Shown: piece after piece, positions 22,956 through 34,953 of the stretch
Layout of the letters: each line of letters opens with the position of its first letter
Position numbering within the stretch: position 1 is the stretch's first letter
Source: Bonia amplexicaulis
Taxonomy: Eukaryota; Streptophyta; Magnoliopsida; Poales; Poaceae
Length of the DNA stretch: 64,000 nucleotides
Reading direction: 5' to 3'
Assembly (NCBI GenBank): GCA_036346245.1
Contig: JAYGGG010000288.1
Span: 1-64,000 of the forward strand
The notes under the pieces: generated by a model
What the model was told of the DNA's origin: nothing
Seen by the model: the letters and a program-made list of their open reading frames with translations, nothing else
The model's database searches: none
Program-made: the position numbers and the translations under genes

Positions 22956-23640
22956 CGGGAAAGCTACGCAGGCTATAGCTCCCTGGTCCTGGCCATGGCT
23001 GAATGCAATGGAGAATGTTTACTCACACCTCTATTCTCAGGTACGTGTTCCTGGATTGGAAAGTGCGTGCACCGAACCTGTGCTCTATGCATCGAGCATC
23101 GTTGTGGGGGTTAGTTCTTTCAGGGCATAGACTCACGAATGGTCTTGGACAGCAAGCTATGTTTGGCTTGTTCGTTGGATCACAAACCACATGTTACCTT
23201 GGTTGTTCGCAGCTATCCTTTGTTCTCACGCCCTAACGCCGTGTAGAGCCGTAAACAAAATCAAAAAGGGGCTCCCTGCTCGTTGTACCCGACTGACCGA
23301 GGCAAGAACTGTGCCGGCACTCGCGTCAGGTGTCACGATTGCATCTAGTTGGTGCTCGTCATTTACAACCTTTAAAAAGTTATGGGGAAATTTGCGCGAT
23401 GTAAAGCTTAATAAATTCAAGACTCACTCATGTACAAATGTGAAATTAGTCATTTACAACCTTTAAAAAGTAGAGAAATTCATCAAAAGTTAGAAATTGA
23501 TTGTAACTAGCCTTATCTTGATGGGCATTGAATGCTATCTTTTCAGAATGGTATGAAACTTGGGAGTACAGAAAATCTGACGAATAAACATTCATGCCTG
23601 CTGGTGCAAGCAGCTCCCCACCTTCAGCGTCATCTTGTAT
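22956..23640. other. Unassigned interval with a small direct repeat
   Basis: A 21-bp sequence CATTTACAACCTTTAAAAAG is present at 23360-23380 and 23451-23471. Minus-strand open frames on either side end in the same FLKVVND residues, so a short duplication has occurred. The larger frame (23649-23446, with YHSEKIAFNAHQDK) looks protein-like but I do not recognise it. Confidence 0.4.
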
Positions 23641-23719
23641 GACACCCAAATTTGCATCTCAAGGTTCACAACCACAACCGCATTGTTGCCTTCAAAGAAG
23701 AGTGTAAATTAATTAGCTT

Positions 23720-24445
23720 ACGATACCTCAGATTTGCGTGGCCCGAGGTGCACAGCCGGACGTCTGGCCAGGTCAGTCCGAAAAGTACTGATCCGGGTCA
23801 TCTTGGTCCAGGGAAACCTCCATCCCTGGTGGGGGAAGACAAGACCTGCAATACAAATATCCTTAGTTCGTGAGATAAAGCATTAGAATAAAACCGATAA
23901 GAGGTGAAGCGTACCTTCAGTTGGCGCCATCGCATCTGGAGGGATGTACGTCACGGAGTACGCCTCTTGCGTGGGGAATCCGGAGATGTACGAATGACAC
24001 GCAAACAGCTACCCCTGTCGGTGTACAAGGCCGTCCCGGTGACCCCCACCGTCAGCCGAGGTGGTGTAGGACGTGCCCAAGTAGAACCCCCCACGTGGTG
24101 CCATGCCGGTCGGGGCAGCCTGGTGGACGAACTGTCTGTGCACCGGGCGTGGGCGTGCAGACCTTCGGTAGCCTCATGCAAGACAACAGGGATACCACGC
24201 ATCTACCCCAGGCCTCCAGACGATGCCAAGCATTTACTGACTCCTCCTGTGTCACTTTTGCACCACTGGCGACCCTATCCGCTATGGTGCGAGACTCCCT
24301 CCAAATCATAGCACTAACGTCATCCTACAGGAAAAACACAAAACGGTCATTTATCTTAGTGACATTGCTATTAGAGAATATTTACAAAATTACATGTAAC
24401 GTACGGCGATGTGAGCGTTCCACGCGAGGTGCATGGGGTACGTGT
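23720..24445 (-). pseudogene. 3' exons of the plant-mobile-domain gene
   Basis: These minus-strand exons continue the gene interrupted at 34954. After the target site an intron ends TCCTGTAG near 24330, then an exon with AMIWRESRTIADRVASGAK and AWHRLEAWG (about 24310-24210). Further on, an exon with ISGFPTQEAYSVTYIPPDA ends at a GTACGC donor near 23915, and a last exon after CCCCACCAG (about 23830) runs to about 23720. Several frame differences between these pieces suggest decay. Joining across the solo LTR is supported by the CTATC duplication at its two ends. The role of plant mobile domains in transposons is not established. Confidence 0.55.
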
Positions 24446-24450
24446 CTATC
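24446..24450. other. Target-site duplication CTATC, left copy
   Basis: CTATC at 24446-24450 is repeated exactly at 34949-34953, on the far side of the LTR and of the LARD nested in it. Confidence 0.85.
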
Positions 24451-24722
24451 TGTCAGACCCGGATTTTTCAATCCAGAATCTCCTGTGATTACTGCATTAT
24501 TCCCCGGATCGAGATAATGCGCAGTGTACATTGTCGTATCATTTCATACATCGCTAAACAAGAATATTACGCACCATTGTTCAAATTCCACCACGTCGGG
24601 CGATAGTTTACAAAAGGGACACTTAGGTTGAATGTCATCATTACATACAAGCAGCGGAAGAGAAAGCAAAAGTAGGACCATAACCTCAGGCAAGCGACTG
24701 GGGGTAATGTGTGCAGTATATA

Positions 24723-26280
24723 TTACCTAGATTTAGATAATATATGTGCACACAATGCCTTAGGTCTAGCTTGTATAGGTTCGGAAAATACGAACGGTGA
24801 CCTAATTCCCATCGTCCTTCCTCCCTTCGTGGCCGGGGCATCTTCATATTCATAATGATCCTGCGTCCCTGTTTCTGTTTTTGGTAATATGAGTGTGAGC
24901 ACACTAACCACCGTGCTTAGGTGTCATCACACGTAATGCGTAATAGTATGTCAATGATCAAGGGAAGGCTTAGGTTTATTTTATTTTGCCAGAAATTGCC
25001 TTTACAATACAGTACTTAGAAATCTCTATGACCTAGCAGTTTTTGAAAGACACAAGTTTAGTGGAATGTAATCGTCTTAATAGTGGTACAGAGCCCATCC
25101 ACCATTACATGGCCTCTGCGCCTTATATCATTTTCCAGCATTATAGTTGCCTATCTTACCACTGGGATGACACCCAGGACAATTCCAAACTAGGGCCTTT
25201 CACTGCCCTACATTTTCCATTTCACCCACAAATCATTTTTGAAACAGAACTATATCTAGTTAAGTCCCCATGTCTGCCCATGACCGCGGGCACGGCTATT
25301 CGAATAGTTTTGACACTGCAGAGTTTGTACACATTCCTCACAAGAGACTACCAACTCGTTGCCCCACATGATTCCTTAGTCATATGGTTGAGCGCACTGT
25401 CACGGTGACTTTTCGAAATATCTAGCCTCTTTTGTCATCTCACCCTATGGGTTTATCCCACTTCGATGGGTCTCATCGCTGCACCGGATGTTTCCACAAT
25501 CACTAACGTAGCCGAGCTCCACTTCCCGCAGCTAGTACACCGGAAAACTTCACCTCCCTTGGTGTCCCTTTAGGCCTTCCTTGCCCTTGCGGATCCACCC
25601 TATCCACCACGGTGAGATGAGTTCGGGGTTTCGATAATTTTACTTGGCCAGGTTGTAGTTTACAGACTTGTGGTTGTACTATTTTACACGGGCTAACATG
25701 ACAAGATTCGGTCCTTAGGGTTATCTGAGTGGTTCTACCACATCCCATACTCTTTGTGCTTCCCCTGCACCACATACCAGCCCCCTCCCAAATCATCAAC
25801 CCAGATACTAAGCAAGTTTGAGGCTTTTTGGAGCATAAAATAATAGTTCAAATTTTTCTCCAGTCACTCCCACCATGACTGCCCAAATCATTGTCATATT
25901 TACAAGTGAGATAGTTTGGGACAGCTAAGCGTCCCTGTCTAACTAACAATACTAAGCAGTACGATACATTATAACTCTAATTCTGAAAACCACATTATGA
26001 CAGTTTTATTAGGGTGACAAGGCTCACATATCCCAAGAGTTTCAACAGGTAATACTAACAAGCATAATAATGGGTTTATAACTACATTCTATAAAACTGA
26101 ACATAATCTATTACATAAATTATAGCATGCACATGAATAGTTTAAAAAGGAATTAATTTGCATAAACATGGGTTCAACATGATCAAAGTGATAACTCGCC
26201 TTGGTCACAGGGGTTAGGTTCTTGATGATCTGGAGCTGCTAGGTTGGCTGCTCCGACTTCTTCCTCCTGGGCCTCGTATG
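24723..26280 (-). other. LTR-borne two-exon frame, copy 2 (open)
   Basis: Exon A is 26280-26200 (81 bp) after ATAG and before CAAG|GCGAGT; it encodes YEAQEEEVGAANLAA and continues acidic. The intron 26199-24869 (1331 bp) ends AAACAG. Exon B is 24868-24723 (146 bp) with DHYEYEDAPATKGG and a stop at 24725-24723. Exon lengths keep the same phase (enter with two bases, leave with one) as in the other copies, although the sequence has diverged and exon B is twice as long. Product function unknown. Confidence 0.5.
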
Positions 26281-27332
26281 CTATTTTAATCGTACGCGAA
26301 GATTTGCATAAAAAGAAAAGCAACCAATCAATCCAATTAACACCAGAAATTCAAATGAACTCTAAAAATCATGATTTCAGTTCCATTGGATAGATCTTGA
26401 ATTTAGATGAATTTAGAAATTTGTCTCACTCAATTTGGAGTTAAAATGAAGAAGTTATGCCCTTTTAAAAATCTTAGTCCAGATAAATCCCTAAATTATC
26501 AAATTTCTGACATGTGGGGCCCACACGTCATATTTCCTATTTTATTTTCTTTTATTAATTTCTTTTACTGTCTCTGACCGGTGGGGTCCACATGGCAGTG
26601 ACTCGGGTGTTCTTGCTCCCACTGACGGGTAGGGCCCGCTGGCGAGAGCTCGCCTCCGGCAACATCGACAGTGGGTCCTCACGATCTGGGACCACATGTC
26701 GCCGCCCGCTGGCGGTGGGGCCCGCCTATCAGCGAGCCTTGGTCGGCATCACCGACAGGGGGCCCACTTGTCAGCGCAAATGTTAAAAGAAATGGTTCAA
26801 CCCAGCACACGGAGCCGGGGGCTCGAACGCGCACCGGGGAGGGAAGGGGAAGAGAATCGACATGTAACCAAGTGAGCTTGAGGCGTTGCCTCACCCTTAT
26901 ACGCTATTACCTCTTAAGGTATGCGGGTGGTGGTCAAGAGGAGGCCGAGGCCGTGAGGCGGTGGCGCCGACGGCGAGGGGTGGGAGGGGTGCGGTGAAGG
27001 AAAATGTGATGCCGGGGCACGGGAGGCGATGGACGGTGAAGACCGTGGGACACCGGAGGGTGGTCGGCGACGTGCGAGGGTGGCGGCTCGGGGAGGACTC
27101 CAACGCCGGCGAGGTACGGGCTTCGGGAGGCGCGGGGAAGACCGGGGTTGGGTTTGAGAAGCTCCTTGGGTGGTCTGGGAGCTTGGAATTGGGTTCTACT
27201 GGCGGGAGTCGGCGGGGAAGGGGTCGCCGGAGTTGGGGAAGAAGAGCGGGCCGGCGGCGATTTGGGGCTGTTAGGGCAAATCCTTGAAGGGGAAGTGTCT
27301 GGGGTGTGGAGAGGACGAAGGGGTCACGGGGC

Positions 27333-27340
27333 CTCTTATA
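27333..27340 (-). promoter_or_regulatory. TATA box in solo LTR copy 2
   Basis: Minus-strand TATAAGAG precedes a GC-rich pyrimidine-rich leader, the same arrangement as the TATA motifs in the LTRs at 53529, 60403 and 62467. Confidence 0.5.
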
Positions 27341-27777
27341 GGCGCGCGAGGAGGGCTGGCATCGGGAGACCTCCCGCTTGGTCATGTCGGCGAGCGGCGG
27401 ACAGCGGCGGAGGCAGGCACAGGGGGTATCCGCGCAGTTAGGGCATGATGCCACGTGCTGCGTGAAGTGGCAAGCAGGCTCGAGCCGCGCTGCTGCTCTG
27501 CCACCGAGCGGCGGGCGGGAAAAAGAGGGGGTAGAGTGTGGGGAGCTGGCGCTCGGACGGAGGACGGCGGCGCCCGCCGATCCGGTGGGGAGACCGCTGG
27601 TCCGAACGCCTCTTGGGCCGGGCTGGAGGAGGCGCGGAAGAAAAAATGGTCGGGGGTGGGTGGGTGCTGGGGATTGGGTGGTGGGTTGCCAGGGTCGGTC
27701 ACCGATCCCATGTTTTGATCCCATGTATTCCATTTTTCTTTTCCATTTTTCTTTTCGTTTTCTTTATTTTATTTTTA

Positions 27778-27780
<3 letters not shown>

Positions 27781-27830
<50 letters not shown>
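27781..27830. repeat. (AT)25 microsatellite
   Basis: Fifty uninterrupted bases of AT, followed by a duplicated TTGTGTGTATGGATAAT segment (27839-27857 and 27886-27905). Length is likely to be variable and possibly mis-assembled. Confidence 0.95.
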
Positions 27831-27836
<6 letters not shown>

Positions 27837-27914
27837 TCCTTGTGTGTATGGATAATAATTATATCGTAATATATATTTATATTCCCTTGTGTGTATGGAT
27901 AATATATATTAATT

Positions 27915-29647
27915 ATTCAATAATCGTAATTAACTATAACATAATATCTATAGGAACGGTACACAAATTTAATATTACTAAGAAGAAATATTTGTCAATA
28001 AGATAGCGAAACAAAGACTAGATTTCTTTCAACTTTATTTCAGCATTAAGTTTAAAATACAAGTGCAACTGTGCGGTGCCGCTCTACCCTTCCTAATGCA
28101 TGCTCAAAGTCCACCTGTAGGGAGGGGGAAGCAAGAGTGAGATAAAAATCTCAGCAAGCAAACTGTTTAACAAGTTATTCAAACTACAAGCAATTTAAAC
28201 ATCATCATTATAATTCCATACATCCACAATTACAATTTATGTTCATAATATTAAACCACCATCAATAACAATAGATTAATCAACAATATTAAACCTCCAC
28301 AAACCACAATAGATTAATCAACAAATTTAATCTTCCACAATTAACAACGCATATATTCTTGACCTCAATTCACTATCAATGACAATAATACATTAACAAA
28401 TTAATTCATGATTGACTACTTTAAATCCTCAACCAGTACCACTACCAAAGGCAATAAACTATATGTATGTCTTACTTCAATACTATATTACTTCTCGTAT
28501 CCACAATTACTATAAACAATTATAGCAAAAGAAAAGAGTTTCGTGTCACCATCACAATCACACAAGGGACGAACCACATTTCAAGATCACAACTACAATC
28601 TTCATTCCGTCCATAGCTCACAAGAGCCAATTCCACATTACAACTATGAAGTTGTACATTTCACAACATAACTTCACCACATTATATTGCATATGTATGC
28701 AAATGATCATTCCTCAATGCAATGCATATGAATGCTATGCTCCACATTACTCTTGCCAGGGTAGGAAGTGCAATGCATCGTATTTCGGCAATATACGATG
28801 CTTCCGCGGCGAAGAGGTGCGTCAGACACGACAATATACGACGTTATACGGCACGGTCGCGGCTATAAGCGGCGACATCCACATACACAAAGAACATGAT
28901 ATGACATGAATGATTGAATGATATGAAAATTCATTAATCACATTAATTCATCCGCAAAGAGCATTATCACGCTCTCAACATACTCACATCCACCATATGC
29001 TAATTTCATGATCAACATTATAACATTAAGCAAGAATTACACAATTAAAATATCATGCAATCATGGAAATTGTATCAAATTACGATAATAATGTAAACCG
29101 AAAGTAGTAAGAACAACAAAAGTTAAACGGTAGCAACCACCACTACGCTTACTTGCCTCAATCCGACGGCGAAGCACAACAAAATCAAGAGCCAGGACAA
29201 GACCACCTAGTTGAAGAAATTTCCCACTTTTTCCTCCTCTTCTTCTTCCCTTCCTTCTCCTTCCTTCTCCTCCTTCTCCTTCTCCTTCTTCTTCTCCTTC
29301 TACAAGGGCAGCAATGGGGCATCAATGGCAGCAATATGGAACGGGGAGGCGCCCAAGGAGGGTGTGGGGTGCCAAGGGGTGGGGGAGGGGTGGAGGGGCC
29401 AAGGAGGGTTTTTATAAAGGAGTGTTAGGGTTTGGGAGGGGCACGGGCCCCATTTGGGCCGGGCTGGCCCAAAGCGGCCGGCCCTCCTCCGGACAGCCCA
29501 AAACATCTAAATTAATTGTTTTAATTTATTTAATTCATTTTACAATGTTCTACAATTCATATTTTTCCCTTCCCGCGATTTACCGACAAACCGGCAACTC
29601 CGCGATTGTTTAAAAACTTACGCCGTAACGACGTTCAAGGTATTACA
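27915..29647 (-). repeat. LARD 3' LTR (left, truncated)
   Basis: Matches 32765-34578 closely, ending GGTATTACA. It contains a CTT/CTC-rich tract (29218-29300) and, on the minus strand, a TTTATAAAAACC TATA-like motif near 29417-29408. The outer 150 bp seen in the right LTR (TGTAACACCCTAGG onward) is missing. Confidence 0.85.
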
Positions 29648-32614
29648 TTCTCCCCACCTTACAAAGATTCGTCCTCGAATCTCACTCCTCAGCCCACGAG
29701 ACAAAAGAACAATCAAGGAAAGAACAACCAAAGAATAGAGCATCCCAAGGATAGAACATCACGAGGGAACAACAACTACGGGTTCTCACCCGCCTCGAAG
29801 AACTCGGGTCATTCTTCAACATTTGAACTTCAAACTCCACGTCACCTCCTGCTCGGACTGATTCGTTAAGAGGGCATCCACATCAACTCCGATGAGTCCA
29901 CGACCGCGAGGGTCAACACCGAGCGCCCGCAATTCTTTTGTCGGCTCGAGCGCCAATGATCCCACCGTTCTCACAAAATTCCGCCACAACTACCAAGCCA
30001 CTATCTAATACCATCCTTCTTATTAGAATATTTTCCTCTCGAAACACAAACAATTACTGTTACACAAGTAACACAACCACAAGAAGAATGAAGCATTCTC
30101 AAGCAACACACTAGCAAACAACCTTCCTTCAAAGGACCACGATCCAAAACAAAGGATTCACAACAAAACCATTCACACTCTCCAAATAGACATTTTGGAG
30201 AAACCACACTGCACAAGCAAAAAGTGAAAATCACTCGACAGACCAAAACAATCATTTTCTTTTCCTAACTGGAAAAGAATACACCACAACATATAACAAC
30301 TCAATTTGCAGATGACATCTGCCATAAACACACAGTTTAAACAAGAATCAAGTGAGCATAATCGCCGAGATATTATTAATTTCCCAATCCATTCCCTTTG
30401 GAAGATTAACTTCCTTGAACCAAGGATTTCTCAATCATCGCCCAACACACCAACTAGATGCCATACACCTCTTAAAAGACTTTGCAACCCAAATTAATTA
30501 CCTCTTTCTTGGAGAGGCAAGAAGAAGTAAATTTCAACACAAATAAAAAAGTTACCATCCGCAATAAACACAAGACCAAAAGCAGAAGCAATAAAATCTT
30601 GGACAACAAAAGATAAGATCACAACTGAAGGCACATGCCTCCTCAAGGAGAAAGCATCAAATCTCAACCAATTAAGAATGCAGTATTATCATTTCAGCTC
30701 AAGAAACTCTTAGGCGGCGAAAATATTGCCATTTGAGTTCAAGAAGCTCTTGCTCAAAACAATTTCAGCTGCCACAAAAGCCATGAAATCAAAAGATCGC
30801 GAACGCATATATCAAAACTATTGATTTAAATAGTATCATGGAAGTTATCAAATTCTTTTATTTATAGAACATTCAACATTATCATCACAACCACATACTA
30901 ACCATCATGCTAACATCAGAATAATACATTCTTAACAAGCATCATCATATCCACGAATCCCTTATAAACTTTTACAATAAACACAAGAAATCACTTCATC
31001 ATGTTTCTATTATCTAGATAAGATTACAACTACTTGATCTAAGAAAACCTAGTGCACAAACCACAATATTGAAACAAAACACTTTTAACAAGCTAGCAAT
31101 AGAACATGGCAATCTCACAAAATATGCTAGTATAAATCTCTCATTAGATTTTATATATTCAATTCTCATTGAAACTCAACTCTAATTTAGCACAAATTGA
31201 TTGTACTCTAGTCATTACTGGCAATAATTGATTATTATTTTATCATATCAACATTCATGATCCTAACACCATTTTACAATCATAAAACAAGCATGAGCAT
31301 AGATTCAACATTTCATCTTATGTTCAGTAATTAGAACGAAATATCTTCAAACTTCAATATTATTATAAGCTCTATAAGACAAGGTTTCACAAGTCAATAC
31401 ATCAACCTTCCTCTATTTCTTTATACATATTTCAACAACATATTATGGTGAAAGATAGATGAAACTAGCAATTGCACATGCTCATACAGTATCTAATAAA
31501 GGATAGATTAAAGATCAATATTACCAGGGCAATATTCCAACACCTCCATACTTAATAATTCCAAACAGTCCGATTAATTACTAGAAACAAAAATAATTCA
31601 ATTTATCCAACATGTTAGAAATTTAAGCAATCATAGTAATCATCCTAATTCTCTTTGCACACTCCTCAATAACTCCATGAGTTCCAATCATATATAGACA
31701 GATTCTAAATCACAGTTCTTCTAGAAACTATCACAAGGCAATATCACATTAATCCACTACACTTCCAAGGATGCTAGTTGAAATTAATTATGCACCACGC
31801 TAACATCTCAGCTTGACAATTCGTACCTTATGAATTAATTTATAAGATTACCGCCTTCCTACTTAAACATAGCAAAAACACCACAAAGGGTTTTAACACT
31901 CTCTTTCAAAAAGGAGTGAAAATACACTTCGACACTCAAATTAATCTAAAAGAAATACATAGATCTAAGACTTTCACATATTAATGAGTTTTGCAACTCA
32001 AAACTTGCATTAATAAAAGAAAATACCAAGCGAACCAATAAGCCATGATTCACAATAAGACAAAACTCACACGAAGGGACCAACCTTTCAAGTCAACAAT
32101 AAGCACAGGTAGCAAAAGTATCTCATTAGTCTGGAAAGAAATAATAACTGCTTCAAGGAACATGTAGAGACTAATTGCATACCCTCAACTGTAAGAATCA
32201 CAAACTCAAAAGAAATTCATTAACTGCAAGAGGCCAAGAATAGGCCAAAATCAACTCAAGGAACAGAACAATGTTTCTAAAGAAACTCACTCACATCATC
32301 TGCAATTAAGTTACCTGAGGTAACTACATTGCTATCCCCATACTGCAAACAGTGAAATAATCTGGCAAAGCCAAAATAGCACAAACAACATCTACATCTT
32401 AACATTGACTATTCTCACTCATAACAGTCATAGGAACAAATCATAATCATACAAGATTATCAATAAGCATACAAGATTATCTCATAATGTAAATCATCAA
32501 TACAACATATCAAAAGCATAAATGCAATGCTTGACCCATCCCAACCTACTGTGCATTAGTGTGTCAATTTAATAGTTAAATTACCACGGACCTAAAGCCC
32601 GCTCTGATACCAAT
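29648..32614 (-). other. LARD internal domain, non-coding
   Basis: Polypurine tract on the left (29648-29660, minus strand AAGGTGGGGAGAA), primer-binding site on the right (32601-32612, minus strand TGGTATCAGAGC). Between them is A-rich sequence with no open frame above about 85 codons and no recognisable gag, protease, RT or integrase motif on either strand. Confidence 0.75.
32601..32612 (-). other. Primer-binding site, initiator Met tRNA
   Basis: The minus strand reads TGGTATCAGAGC two bases after the LTR end, the standard plant tRNA-iMet primer site. It sets the orientation of the LARD. Confidence 0.9.
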
Positions 32615-34578
32615 TGTAACACCCTAGGACCCACAATGCCCCAGGATGCTACTATTGATGCTCTACAACTAGCCAATTTATAAAAAAATAAACTAAAACT
32701 AGCAACAATACTAAGCAAGATAGTATAAGCGGAAGCGTAAACAACTAAGGAAAAATAGAATAATAACAATTCAATAATCGTAATTAACTATAACATAATA
32801 TCTATAGGAACGGTACACAAATTTAATATTACTAAGAAGAAACATTTGTCAATAACATAGCGAAACAAAGATTAGATTTCTTTCAACTTTATTTCAGCAT
32901 TAAGATTAAAATACAAGTGCAACTGTGCGGAGCCGCTCTACCCTTCCCAATGCATGCTCAAAGTCCACCTGTACGGAGGGGGAAGCAAGAGTGAGATAAA
33001 AATCTCAGCAAACAAACTGTTTAACAAGTTATTCAAACTACAAGCAATTTAAACATCATTATAATTCCATACATCCACAATTACAATTTATGTTCATAAA
33101 TATTAAACCACCATCAACTTTTATGAATCATACCTCTTAAATTTCAGATTTAATTAGCATATGAATGTAATCATTTTATCCCGTATTAAATGCAAAAGCA
33201 ACATTTATTCCTCCACAAACCACAATAGATTAATCAACAACATTTAATTTTCCACAATTAACAACGCATATATTCTCGACCTCAATTCACTATCAATGAT
33301 GGTAAAACATTAACAAATTAATTCATGATTGACTACTTTAAATCGTCAACCACTACTACTACCAAAGGCAATAAAATATATGTATGTCTTACTTCAATAC
33401 TATATTACTTCTCGTATCCACAATTACTATAAACAATTATAGCAAAAGAAAAGAGTTTCGTGTCACCATCACAATCACACAAGGGACGAACCACAGTCCA
33501 AGATCACAGCCACAATCTTCATTCCGTCCATAGCTCACAAGAGCTAATTCCACATTACAACTATGAAGTTGTATATTTCACAACATAACTTCACCACATT
33601 ATATTGCATATGTATGCAAATAATCATTCCACAATGCAATGCATATGAATACATATGAATGCTATGCTCCATATTACTCTTGCCAGGGCAGGAAGTGCAA
33701 TGCATCATATTTCGGCAATATACGATGCTTCCCACGGGCGAAGAGGTGCGTCGTATTATGGCAATATACGACGATGTACCGGTACGGTCGCGGCTATAAG
33801 CGGCGACATCCACATACACAAAGGACATGATATGACATGAATGATTGAATGATATGAAAATTCATTAATCACATTAATTCATCCGCAAGGAGCATTATCA
33901 CGCTCTCAACGTACTCACATCCACCACATGCTAATTTCATGATAAACATTATAACATTAAGCAAGAATTACATAATTAAAATATCATGCAATCATGGAAA
34001 TTGTATCAAATTACGATAATAATGTAAACTGAAAGTAGTAAGAACAACAGGTTAAACGGTAGCAACCACCACTACGTTTACTTGCCTCAATCCGACGAAG
34101 CGAAGCACAACAAAAATCAAGAGCGCTCAGGGACAAGACCACCTAGTTGAAGAAATTTCCCCACTTTTTTCCTCCTCTTCTTCTTCTCCTTCCTTCTCCT
34201 TCCTTCTCCTCCTTCTCCTTCTCCTTCTTCTTCTCCTTCTCCAAGGGCAGCAATGGGGCATCAATGGCAGCAATATGGGAACGGGGAGGCGCCCAAGGAG
34301 GGGTGTGGGGCGCCAAGGGTGGGGAGGGTGGAGGGCCAAGGAGGGTTTTATAAAGGAGTGTTAGGGTTTGGGAGGGGTACGGGCCCCATTTGGGCCGGCT
34401 GCCCAAAGCGGCCGGCCCTCCTCCTGGACAGCTCAAAACATCCAAATTAATTGTTTTAATTTATTTAATTCATTTACAATGTTCTACAATTCATATTTTT
34501 CCTTCCGCGATTTCTGAAAAACCGGCGACTCCGCGATTGTTTAAAAACTTACGCCGTAACGACGTTCAGGGTATTACA
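32615..34578 (-). repeat. LARD 5' LTR (right, complete)
   Basis: 1964 bp, TGTAACACCC to GTATTACA on the plus strand. It differs from the left LTR by a replaced block of about 90 bp at roughly 33117-33208 and by scattered changes. It contains the same CTT/CTC tract (34150-34240) and a TATA-like motif near 34355. Confidence 0.85.
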
Positions 34579-34948
34579 ATCCCACTTTTATGAAGATTTT
34601 GTTTGCATAACTTCTTGATTTAATTATTCCTTTACATTCTACATGTACTAATATGTATATTTATGTATATACATATTCTTTTATTTTATTCTCACCCATT
34701 ATTTTATTGAAATTCTACATTAGAATTCTCAAATTTTTGGGACCAAACTCTATTCCTCTTTTACTGGATCATCTTTTCAGATTCGCATTTTAAAATCTTG
34801 TTTTCTATTAGTTAAACAGGTGTGCTCTTTTTCTTGACTCCTTAACCAAACTCCAGAGAATGCAATAGAAATTCTAGTCAAATATAATATATCGTAAAAT
34901 AACTCATAATATTTCTTTTTACAAAATTTAAATTTTTAGGATGTTACA

Positions 34949-34953
34949 CTATC
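34949..34953. other. Target-site duplication CTATC, right copy
   Basis: Exact partner of 24446-24450. Confidence 0.85.

Larger units (their letters stand above)
27915..34578 (-). mobile_element. Non-autonomous LTR element (LARD), minus orientation
   Basis: Two highly similar LTRs (27915-29647, truncated at its outer edge, and 32615-34578) flank about 2.97 kb with no gag or pol. Element-strand signals are intact: a primer-binding site for initiator Met tRNA at 32612-32601 and a polypurine tract at 29660-29648. The only coding echo is a short sequence next to the polypurine tract (FEDES in the tail typical of chromovirus pol). This fits a large retrotransposon derivative mobilised in trans by a Tekay-like partner. 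It sits inside solo LTR copy 2. The left LTR lacks the first 150 bp of its partner, so a target duplication cannot be checked. Confidence 0.8.
24451..34948 (-). mobile_element. Long solo LTR, copy 2, split by a LARD
   Basis: Starts TGTCAGACCCGG at 24451 and ends GGATGTTACA at 34948, with perfect CTATC duplications outside. Subtracting the LARD (27915-34578) leaves about 3.8 kb, in line with other copies of this LTR family. It has a GC-rich core (26570-27720), a minus-strand TATAAGAG at 27340-27333 and a (AT)25 tract at 27781-27830. It is more diverged than copies 3 and 4. It sits inside the plant-mobile-domain gene, whose coding sequence resumes on both sides. Confidence 0.85.

Noticed and set aside
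22860..23250. Short plus-strand frames with Gly/Ala/Cys-rich sequence
   Set aside because: No motif, overlapping frames with unrelated sequence, next to decayed gag.
26897..27733. 278-codon open frame on the minus strand
   Set aside because: It is the Pro/Arg-rich GC core of solo LTR copy 2; similar long frames appear in several registers in the GC cores of other copies without sequence conservation, so it is a composition effect.
29218..29300. CTT/CTC microsatellite as a separate feature
   Set aside because: It is part of the LARD LTR and occurs in both copies (also 34150-34240).
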